Shown: in pieces, positions 5,746 through 10,363 of the stretch | Position numbering within the stretch: the stretch's first letter is position 1 | How the letters are laid out: every line of letters begins with the position of its first letter | From: an uncultured Verrucomicrobiae bacterium | GTDB taxonomy: Bacteria > Verrucomicrobiota > Verrucomicrobiia > Verrucomicrobiales > Akkermansiaceae | DNA: 10,363 bases | Direction of reading: 5' to 3' | NCBI GenBank assembly: GCA_937957985.1 | Contig: CALGOH010000162.1 | Coordinates: 1-10,363, forward strand | Made by a program: the position numbers and the translations under genes | Notes under the pieces: model-generated | Told to the model about the DNA's origin: nothing | Databases searched by the model: none | The model's input: the letters and a program-made list of their open reading frames with translations, nothing else

Positions 5746-6825
5746 TCAGTCGGTGAAGAAGTGGCGGCCGATCCTGGAGGCCTCGGTGTCGTGGTCGGTC
5801 TCCCAGTAGACGTCCTCGCGGATGGCCTCGAGGCTCGGGGGATCGGCCTGTTCGGCGAACTCGATCGAGGCGGCGGCCTCGTCCTTCGCCGCGTCGTCGA
5901 TCTCCTTCGACTTCTCCTCGCTCAGCACGCCCTCCTCGAGCAGCCGGCGTTCCCACAGCCGGATCGGGTCGTGGTTCTTCTTGTAGTTCTCGATCTCGTC
6001 GGGCGTGCGGTACTTCTTGGCGTTGGCGTCGGCGACGCTGTGTCCGTAGTAGCGGTAGGTCGCGATCTCGAGGATCGAAGGCTTGGATTCCTTGCGCGCC
6101 CGCTCCATCGCGATGTGGGACTTGGCGCGGATCTGGTAGAGGTCGGAGCCGTCGACGAGGTCCCAGTCCATGTCGTAGCCCTCGGCCCGCTGGGCGAGGC
6201 AGCCGCGGAAGGACGACGAGCGCTTCTGCGAGGTGCCCATCGAGTAGCCGTTGTTCTCGATGACGAAGACCACCGGGATCTCGAACAGCGCGGCGAGGTT
6301 GTAGGATTCGTGGACGGCGCCCTGGTTGACCGCGCCATCGCCGAGATAGCACAACGCGCATCCTTCCAACTCATTGTATTTCAACGCGTAACCGAGGCCG
6401 AGACCGAGCGGGGTCTGGCCGCCGACGATGCCGTGGCCGCCCCAGTAGTTCTTGTCGGGGGCGAAGAAGTGCATCGACCCCCCCTTCCCCTTCGAGCAGC
6501 CGCTGGCCTTGCCGTAGAGTTCGGCCATGCATTCGTTCATGCTCATCCCGACGGCCAGCGCGTGACCGTGGTCGCGGTAGGCGGTGATGATGTGGTCGTT
6601 TTCGCCGCACAGCGAAATGGTGCCGACCGCGACCGACTCCTGCCCGATGTAGAGGTGGCAGAAGCCGCCGATCCCGCCCTTGTTGTACATCTTCAGCGAC
6701 GCCTGCTCCAATCGCCGGATCCGCGTCATCTTGCGGAAGAGCTCGATCTTGTCTTCGTCGCTGAGCTTCTGGTTCACCGGCGAGCCGGCGAAGTCGAGCT
6801 TTTGGGAGTCGGGCGCGAGGGACAT
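5746..6825 (-). CDS. pdhA: Pyruvate dehydrogenase E1 component, alpha subunit
   Basis: Catalytic TPP-binding subunit of the heterotetrameric E1, acting in the cytoplasmic complex with E2. The 359 residues match the family length. Visible motifs: GFCHLYIGQESVAVG (54-68), the YRDHGHAL segment (83-90), KGKGGSMHFF (112-121), and the TPP motif that opens with GDG (162-164) and closes with ENNGY (190-194). The C-terminal TYRYYGHSVADANAKKYR corresponds to the loop that in mitochondrial E1 carries phosphorylation sites. I choose ATG 6825 (MSLAPDSQ) because the frame continuing upstream to 7005 adds 60 Pro/Arg/Cys-rich residues that overlap the DUF6580 gene and look non-native. The DUF6580 gene ends 43 bases upstream on the same strand and may share its transcript. 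No Shine-Dalgarno is visible. Confidence 0.96.
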   Translation of the reverse strand: MSLAPDSQKLDFAGSPVNQKLSDEDKIELFRKMTRIRRLEQASLKMYNKGGIGGFCHLYIGQESVAVGTISLCGENDHIITAYRDHGHALAVGMSMNECMAELYGKASGCSKGKGGSMHFFAPDKNYWGGHGIVGGQTPLGLGLGYALKYNELEGCALCYLGDGAVNQGAVHESYNLAALFEIPVVFVIENNGYSMGTSQKRSSSFRGCLAQRAEGYDMDWDLVDGSDLYQIRAKSHIAMERARKESKPSILEIATYRYYGHSVADANAKKYRTPDEIENYKKNHDPIRLWERRLLEEGVLSEEKSKEIDDAAKDEAAASIEFAEQADPPSLEAIREDVYWETDHDTEASRIGRHFFTD

Positions 6826-6868
6826 GGACGGGGCGGCAATAGATGAGGTTCGAGGACGGGCGCAAGAC

Positions 6869-7444
6869 TTATCGCAACGGCGACGCCGGGGTGCCCGGGG
6901 CGGTGGACAGGGCGGGCATCCATGAGCGGCGGGCGGCGAGGAAGAGGCCGGTGAAGAGCAGATTGGCGGCACCGGCGTTTCGCAAGAAGACCCATGTTGG
7001 CGCAAATCCCTCCGGGCCCGTCCATTGCGCTTGGATAAAACCGGTCAACGTCTTGGCGTAGAGTGGGTCGAAAAGGAAAGAGAAGGAGTTGGAAAGGAGG
7101 AAGAATAGTCCAGCCGAGGCGAGCGAACCTGCAAGGACAGGTAGATTGCGGGGATCCCGACGGAGGAGATAGCCGAGTGCCACAGACGCGCTGAGACCCA
7201 CGAGAATCCCGACATGGTGAGGTCCGATCACCGGGTAGCCCTGGACCAGGCTGACCAGTGGGTCGGTGATCGCCCAAGCCGCCAGCGGCAGCAGCCAGGC
7301 GCGGGCTCCGCGGAGGAAGACGAGGCTGCACAGAAGCAGGGCCGGAAGCGGCGAGAAGTTCGGCAGGAAGCCGATGGCGCTGACGATTCGGAAGGCGATC
7401 AGCAGGACGACGAGCAGGGCGGCGGCAATCCAGGAATGGCGCAT
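6869..7444 (-). CDS. DUF6580-type multi-pass membrane protein
   Basis: A 191-residue integral membrane protein with about six hydrophobic segments: residues 5-22, 33-44, 49-66, 78-93, 103-120 and 155-170. The pattern FLPNFSPLPALLL after helix 1, PLAAWAITDPL, FFLLSNSFSFL and the late NAGAANLLFTGLF resemble the family known as DUF6580 (putative transport protein, with typical NFTPVAA, PLxAMLLSD and FFLxTNFGVWL motifs). Some ECF-transporter S-components have a similar architecture, so small-molecule uptake is possible, but the substrate is unknown. I favour ATG 7444 because AGGGAAGGGG (7446-7455) lies immediately upstream as a ribosome-binding site; in-frame ATGs at 7462 and 7525 are alternatives. 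It sits just upstream of pdhA and is divergent from cdd. Confidence 0.75.
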   Translation of the reverse strand: MRHSWIAAALLVVLLIAFRIVSAIGFLPNFSPLPALLLCSLVFLRGARAWLLPLAAWAITDPLVSLVQGYPVIGPHHVGILVGLSASVALGYLLRRDPRNLPVLAGSLASAGLFFLLSNSFSFLFDPLYAKTLTGFIQAQWTGPEGFAPTWVFLRNAGAANLLFTGLFLAARRSWMPALSTAPGTPASPLR

Positions 7445-7523
7445 GCCCCTTCCCTGCCGCATGTACGGGGTGCGTGCGAGTCGAAAATATTGCGTTTCCA
7501 AGCCCGGCGGGGCATGGAGGGGC
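7445..7523. promoter_or_regulatory. Divergent promoter region between DUF6580 gene and cdd
   Basis: The 79-base gap between the two divergent starts must hold signals for both directions. It contains the only AT-rich patch nearby, AAAATATT (7484-7491), a plausible -10 region for either strand, and ribosome-binding sites for both genes: AGGGAAGGGG for the minus-strand gene and GGAGGGG (7516-7522) for cdd. I cannot define -35 boxes with confidence. Confidence 0.4.
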
Positions 7524-7913
7524 ATGGATTGGGAAGCTTGGACGCAACTCGCCCGCGAGGTCAGGGAGCGGGCGCATGCCCCCTACTCCGGTTTCAAGGT
7601 CGGGGCGGTGGTGGTCGGTCGCGGCGGCGAGGCCTTCGCCGGCTGCAACGTCGAGAACCTTTCCTACGGGCTGACGATGTGCGCCGAGCGGGTGGCGGTG
7701 GGCGCCGCGGTGGCGGCGGGCGTCACCGGGATCGAGGCCGTGGTGGTGGTCGCGGACACCTCCGAGGCGATCTCCCCCTGCGGGGCCTGCCGGCAGGTGC
7801 TGGCCGAGTTCGGCGATCCCGAATTGTTGCTGGTCGGGCGGAACGGGAGCGAGCGCTTCCGCCTGAGCGAGCTGCTGCCGCGGGCCGGCACGGGGATTCT
7901 CGAACGGCCGTGA
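7524..7913 (+). CDS. cdd: Cytidine deaminase
   Basis: Hydrolytic deamination of cytidine and deoxycytidine to uridine and deoxyuridine in pyrimidine salvage. The 129 residues fit the small homotetrameric class. The substrate segment APYSGFKVGAVV (19-30) and CNVENLSYG (41-49) precede the zinc site: Cys53 and catalytic Glu55 in the CAER motif, and Cys86 and Cys89 in PCGACRQ (85-91). All key residues are present. ATG 7524 follows GGAGGGG, with the GGAGG core ending three bases before the start, a rather short spacing; the upstream open frame is not homologous. The stop codon is two bases before the first parS-like palindrome, and mnmG starts 68 bases downstream, so cdd and mnmG may be cotranscribed. 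Confidence 0.95.
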   Translation: MDWEAWTQLAREVRERAHAPYSGFKVGAVVVGRGGEAFAGCNVENLSYGLTMCAERVAVGAAVAAGVTGIEAVVVVADTSEAISPCGACRQVLAEFGDPELLLVGRNGSERFRLSELLPRAGTGILERP

Positions 7914-7915
7914 GC

Positions 7916-7931
7916 TGTTCCACGTGGAACA
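7916..7931. promoter_or_regulatory. parS: parS site 1 (ParB-binding palindrome), intergenic
   Basis: TGTTCCACGTGGAACA is a perfect 16-bp palindrome located two bases after the cdd stop and 50 bases before mnmG. It matches the widely conserved chromosomal parS pattern (Bacillus consensus TGTTNCACGTGAAACA; fully symmetric GTTCCACGTGGAAC versions are known in Pseudomonas). Three more copies lie within the next 1.65 kb, which makes chance very unlikely. Confidence 0.88.
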
Positions 7932-7981
7932 TTCGACGGGCTTGTCTCCGGAAGATCGCCTGCTAGCGTCCCGGCCCCGCG

Positions 7982-9847
7982 ATGTTCCGCTATCCCGCCG
8001 CCTACGACGTTCTGGTGATCGGTGCCGGCCATGCCGGCATCGAGGCCGCGCTGGCGGCGGCCCGGCTCGGTTGCCGGGTGGCGGTGCTGACCCAGAACCT
8101 CGACACCATCGGCCAGATGTCCTGCAACCCGGCGATCGGCGGGCTGGCCAAGGGCCACATGGTCCGCGAGATCGATGCCCTGGGTGGCGCGATGGGACTG
8201 AACACCGACGCCACCGGGATCCAGTCGCGGATGCTCAACGCCTCGAAGGGCCCCTCGGTCCGGGCGCCGCGGACCCAGTGCGACAAGAAGGCCTACCAGT
8301 TCCGCATGAAGTGGCTGCTGGAGAGCTCCGATGGCATCGAACTGCACCAGGGCAACGTCGCCGAGCTGCGGGTCGAGGACGACCGGATCATCGGTATCCG
8401 CACCTCGCTGGGCATGGAGATCGACGCCCGGGCGGTGGTCCTGTCCGCCGGCACCTTCATGAAGGGCCTGATGCATGTGGGCCTGAAGAACGAGAAGGGC
8501 GGCCGCATGGGCGACGCGATCTCGACGGTCTCCGACTCGCTCAAGGCGCTGGGGTTCCACGTGGAACGTTTCAAGACCGGCACCCCCTGCCGCCTGCACG
8601 GCCGTTCGCTGGATTTCTCGAAATGCGAGCGTCAGGACGGCGACCAGCCGCCGCCGCGGTTTTCGTTTCTGGCCGACACCCTGCGCCGCGGGCCGGACGA
8701 CCTCTTCACCCTGAACTCGTGGGCCGACCCGATGTTCCACATGGAACAATTGCCCTGCTGGATCACCTACACCAATACCCGCACCCACGAGGTGATCCGC
8801 GACAGTCTCGATCAATCGCCGATGTACTGCGGCCGGATCGAGTGCGGTGGGCCGCGCTACTGTCCGTCGAGCGAGGACAAGGGGGTGCGCTTCGCGGAAA
8901 AGGAGCGCCATCAGGTCTTTCTCGAACCCGAGGGCCGCCACAGCCACGAGTACTACGTCAATGGCGTCTCGACCTCCCTGCCCTACGAGGTCCAGCTCGA
9001 GTTCCTGCGGTCGATCCCCGGACTCGAGCGCTGCGAGATCCTGCGCCCCGGCTACGCGGTGGAGTATGATTACTGCCCGCCGACCCAGCTTCATCCGACT
9101 TTGGAAACGAAGCGGGTGGAGGGTCTCTACTTCGCCGGCCAGATCAACGGCACTTCCGGCTACGAGGAGGCGGCGGGTCAGGGCCTGATGGCCGGCGCCA
9201 ACGCCGCGCTCAAGGTGCTCGGACGCGAACCTTTCGTCCTCCGTCGGGACCAGGCCTACCTCGGGGTGATGATCGACGACCTGGTGACCAAGGGCTGCAC
9301 CGAGCCCTACCGGATGTTCACCAGCCGGGCCGAGTTCCGGCTGTTGCTGCGTCAGGACAACGCCGACCTGCGCCTGACCCCGGTCGCCGCCGAACTCGGC
9401 CTCGCCTCCGGCGAAAGGGTCGAAAGGGCCCGGCGCCGGCAGACCGACCTCGACGAGGCGCTGGCGTGGTCCCGCAAGGAAGCCCACGACGGCATCAAGC
9501 TCGACCACTGGTTCCGCCGCGGCGGCAACGAGTGGGCGAAACTCCCCGACGGGATCCGCGAAAAGTTCCACGTGGAACTTTGGCCGCTGATCGAGACGGA
9601 GCTGAAGTACGAGGGTCATCTGGAACGTCAGCACCAGCAGGTGGAAAAGATGGCCCGTTCGGAGAGCAAGCGGATCCCCGACCACCTCGACTACGCGGAG
9701 ATCCGCGGACTGAAAAACGAGGCGCGACCGCGCTTCGCGAAGCTGCGGCCGGCGCCGCTGTGGCAGGCGGGTCGCATTCCCGGCGTCACCCCGCCGGACC
9801 CGGTGGGCGACGCGGTTTGGTTGGAGAAGGCCGCTTCGCGGCAGTGA
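7982..9847 (+). CDS. mnmG: tRNA uridine-5-carboxymethylaminomethyl modification enzyme MnmG (GidA)
   Basis: FAD-dependent partner of MnmE that installs (carboxymethyl)aminomethyl groups at C5 of wobble uridine 34 in certain tRNAs. The 621 residues are full length. The N-terminal FAD-binding Rossmann motif is VLVIGAGHAGIEAA (10-23, GxGxxG at 14-19), followed by SCNPAIGGLAKGHMVREIDALGG. The family signatures GPRYCPSSEDKGVRF (around Cys294) and AGQINGTSGYEEAAGQG (385 onward) are present, as are PYRMFTSRAEFRLLLRQDNADLRL and the C-terminal KYEGHLERQ region that binds tRNA/MnmE. Three parS palindromes lie within the frame, encoding FHVE (192-195), FHME (252-255) and FHVE (529-532). No Shine-Dalgarno precedes ATG 7982. 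The stop codon lies inside a heptad repeat. rsmG and parAB, frequent neighbours of this gene, are not in the 516 bases that follow. Confidence 0.97.
   Translation: MFRYPAAYDVLVIGAGHAGIEAALAAARLGCRVAVLTQNLDTIGQMSCNPAIGGLAKGHMVREIDALGGAMGLNTDATGIQSRMLNASKGPSVRAPRTQCDKKAYQFRMKWLLESSDGIELHQGNVAELRVEDDRIIGIRTSLGMEIDARAVVLSAGTFMKGLMHVGLKNEKGGRMGDAISTVSDSLKALGFHVERFKTGTPCRLHGRSLDFSKCERQDGDQPPPRFSFLADTLRRGPDDLFTLNSWADPMFHMEQLPCWITYTNTRTHEVIRDSLDQSPMYCGRIECGGPRYCPSSEDKGVRFAEKERHQVFLEPEGRHSHEYYVNGVSTSLPYEVQLEFLRSIPGLERCEILRPGYAVEYDYCPPTQLHPTLETKRVEGLYFAGQINGTSGYEEAAGQGLMAGANAALKVLGREPFVLRRDQAYLGVMIDDLVTKGCTEPYRMFTSRAEFRLLLRQDNADLRLTPVAAELGLASGERVERARRRQTDLDEALAWSRKEAHDGIKLDHWFRRGGNEWAKLPDGIREKFHVELWPLIETELKYEGHLERQHQQVEKMARSESKRIPDHLDYAEIRGLKNEARPRFAKLRPAPLWQAGRIPGVTPPDPVGDAVWLEKAASRQ
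8554..8567. promoter_or_regulatory. parS: parS site 2, inside mnmG
   Basis: GTTCCACGTGGAAC, a perfect 14-bp palindrome identical in core to site 1, lies in the mnmG frame and is read as the end of Gly191 plus Phe-His-Val-Glu (192-195). The outermost bases (G at both 8553 and 8568) are not symmetric, so it is a 14-mer rather than a 16-mer. Confidence 0.85.
8733..8748. promoter_or_regulatory. parS: parS site 3, one-base variant, inside mnmG
   Basis: TGTTCCACATGGAACA matches site 1 at 15 of 16 positions; the single change is G to A at 8741 in the central CACGTG. It lies in the mnmG frame and is read as Met-Phe-His-Met-Glu (251-255). The shared flanking T/A ends with site 1 support a common origin, but ParB affinity for the altered centre is uncertain. 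Confidence 0.65.
9562..9581. promoter_or_regulatory. parS: parS site 4, extended 20-bp palindrome, inside mnmG
   Basis: AAAGTTCCACGTGGAACTTT is perfectly symmetric over 20 bases, the longest of the four, with the same 14-bp core. It lies near the 3' end of mnmG and is read as Lys-Phe-His-Val-Glu-Leu (528-533). Confidence 0.87.
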
Positions 9848-9877
9848 GAAGTGCCAAGTGCCGAGTGAGAAGTGATG
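9843..9877 (+). repeat. Five tandem heptads AGTGNNN over the mnmG stop
   Basis: Five consecutive 7-base units read AGTGAGA, AGTGCCA, AGTGCCG, AGTGAGA, AGTGATG without interruption. The first contains the mnmG stop codon (9845-9847). Units 1 and 4 are identical. The repeat directly abuts the palindromic element at 9885-9957 and may be part of the same mobile or dispersed element. Confidence 0.7.
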
Positions 9878-9884
9878 CCCTCGG

Positions 9885-9957
9885 AAGGACCGCGATCCCC
9901 GCAGGCGCGGGATCGCATCCTTCTCGACTGGTCAATGCGAGCTGAAGCTCGCGGTCC
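9885..9957. repeat. Nested palindromic element behind mnmG (REP/BIME-like)
   Basis: Three nested pairings are visible. Outer arms GGACCGCGA (9887-9895) and TCGCGGTCC (9949-9957) are exact reverse complements. A first hairpin pairs AAGGA plus GCGATCCC (9885-9889, 9892-9899) with GGGATCGC plus TCCTT (9909-9916, 9918-9922), with small bulges. A second hairpin GCGAGC-TGAA-GCTCGC (9937-9952) is perfect and is followed by GGTCCGTCTTTATC. The outer stem and the first hairpin share bases, so they are alternative folds. The layout suggests a dispersed palindromic repeat that may also terminate mnmG transcription. No other copy is in this window. Confidence 0.6.
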
Positions 9958-10000
9958 GTCTTTATCGACAACCGGTTGGTGATCCGATAGGACGGACCCG

Positions 10001-10363
10001 ATGATCCGCCCTTGGTATCGGTCGCGGCTGTTCTGGCTGGGGGTGCCGGGTTTGGTGTTCTTGATTTGGTCGTGGTGGGACTCTTACCGCTGGACGACCG
10101 GTGCTGGTCTGGACTTCGGAGGGGGAGGCCTTGGATTGAGGCAGGCCGATGGCGTCTACAAACTGGCGAAGGGAACGCATTTGCCGAAAAGTGGGGGACT
10201 TCGGTTCGGGACGATGCGGAATCGTCACTCTGCGAAACCTCCTGAGGTTCCGAGATCCTCCGTTTTCGACGAACCGATCCTCATTGATCAGACGAAAGGC
10301 GGCATTGGAGCCAGCAGTTTCAATACCGTTACGATCTCTGTGGCCCATTGGCTGGTAGTTCTC
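10001..10363 (+). CDS. Unidentified small membrane protein, N-terminal fragment
   Basis: An open frame from ATG 10001 runs off the window end after 121 codons. An in-frame stop lies at 9980-9982, and AGGACGG (9989-9995) upstream makes a good ribosome-binding site, both supporting this start. The N-terminus MIRPWYRSRLFWLGVPGLVFLIWSWWDSYRW has a basic lead and one Trp-rich transmembrane helix (about 10-26). A 75-residue extracytoplasmic or cytoplasmic middle part with Gly- and Arg-rich segments follows, and a second hydrophobic stretch (TISVAHWLVVL) begins at the window edge. I do not recognise a family; two-helix proteins of this layout are common among verrucomicrobial hypothetical proteins. 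It is not rsmG, parA or parB. Its GC content is lower than that of mnmG. Confidence 0.65.
   Translation, partial: MIRPWYRSRLFWLGVPGLVFLIWSWWDSYRWTTGAGLDFGGGGLGLRQADGVYKLAKGTHLPKSGGLRFGTMRNRHSAKPPEVPRSSVFDEPILIDQTKGGIGASSFNTVTISVAHWLVVL

Noticed and set aside
4782..6846. Long plus-strand frames antisense to pdhB and pdhA
   Set aside because: Both are low-complexity Val/Asp/Arg/Gly translations opposite strongly recognised genes, as expected in GC-rich DNA.
6826..7005. 60-residue N-terminal extension of PdhA
   Set aside because: Pro/Cys/Arg-rich, overlaps the DUF6580 gene in another frame, and family members start near MSLAPDSQ.
7916..9581. E-box-like or restriction-site explanation (CACGTG) for the palindromes
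   Set aside because: The identity extends to 14-20 bases, well beyond the six-base core, and single CACGTG hexamers elsewhere (for example near 5309) lack the arms.
7664..9685. 673-codon minus-strand frame opposite mnmG
   Set aside because: No recognisable domain and His/Val/Asp/Arg-rich; mnmG on the other strand is certain over the whole length.

Overview
The window is GC-rich, densely packed bacterial chromosome. I infer a Verrucomicrobiota-like organism (Luteolibacter/Haloferula type). The reasons are the combination of a long-leader pseudopilin with a C-terminal DG(R/H) motif, small Cys-rich lipoproteins, a secreted N-terminus resembling the DUF1549 type, frequent absence of Shine-Dalgarno sequences, and a pyruvate dehydrogenase with separate E1 alpha and E1 beta subunits. 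This placement is inference; there is no rRNA or other phylogenetic marker apart from mnmG.

Layout. Positions 1-142 (-) hold the N-terminus of a secreted protein, followed by a 457-base non-coding stretch with several dyads and a terminator. Positions 600-1922 (-) encode the E2 subunit of pyruvate dehydrogenase. An island of alternating strands then separates E2 from its E1 genes: a solitary D12-class DNA adenine methyltransferase (2188-3213, +), a Cys-rich lipoprotein (3284-3670, -), a 24-residue Cys-rich mini-gene just upstream of it (3684-3758, -), and a pseudopilin-like protein (3960-4694, +). E1 beta (4719-5705) and E1 alpha (5746-6825) follow on the minus strand, behind a DUF6580-type membrane protein (6869-7444, -). 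A divergent spacer leads to cytidine deaminase cdd (7524-7913, +) and mnmG (7982-9847, +). A tandem-heptad and nested-palindrome element lies behind mnmG. The window ends inside an unidentified small membrane protein (10001 onward, +).

The most notable feature is not a gene. Four copies of a near-identical palindrome with core GTTCCACGTGGAAC lie between 7916 and 9581, one in the cdd-mnmG gap and three inside the mnmG reading frame. This matches the universal chromosomal parS (ParB-binding) sequence. The segment is therefore probably the centromere-like partition region, likely near the replication origin. mnmG (gidA) is classically linked to rsmG-parA-parB, but those genes are not in this window. 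The in-frame sites are read as Phe-His-Val/Met-Glu, so a DNA-binding site appears to be written through a conserved tRNA-modification enzyme.

How the genes work together: pdhA and pdhB form an operon, possibly led by the DUF6580 gene, and supply E1 to the separately transcribed E2; E3 (dihydrolipoamide dehydrogenase) is elsewhere. cdd and mnmG are housekeeping genes of pyrimidine salvage and tRNA wobble-uridine modification. The methyltransferase has no visible restriction partner and a lower GC content than its neighbours, suggesting acquisition.
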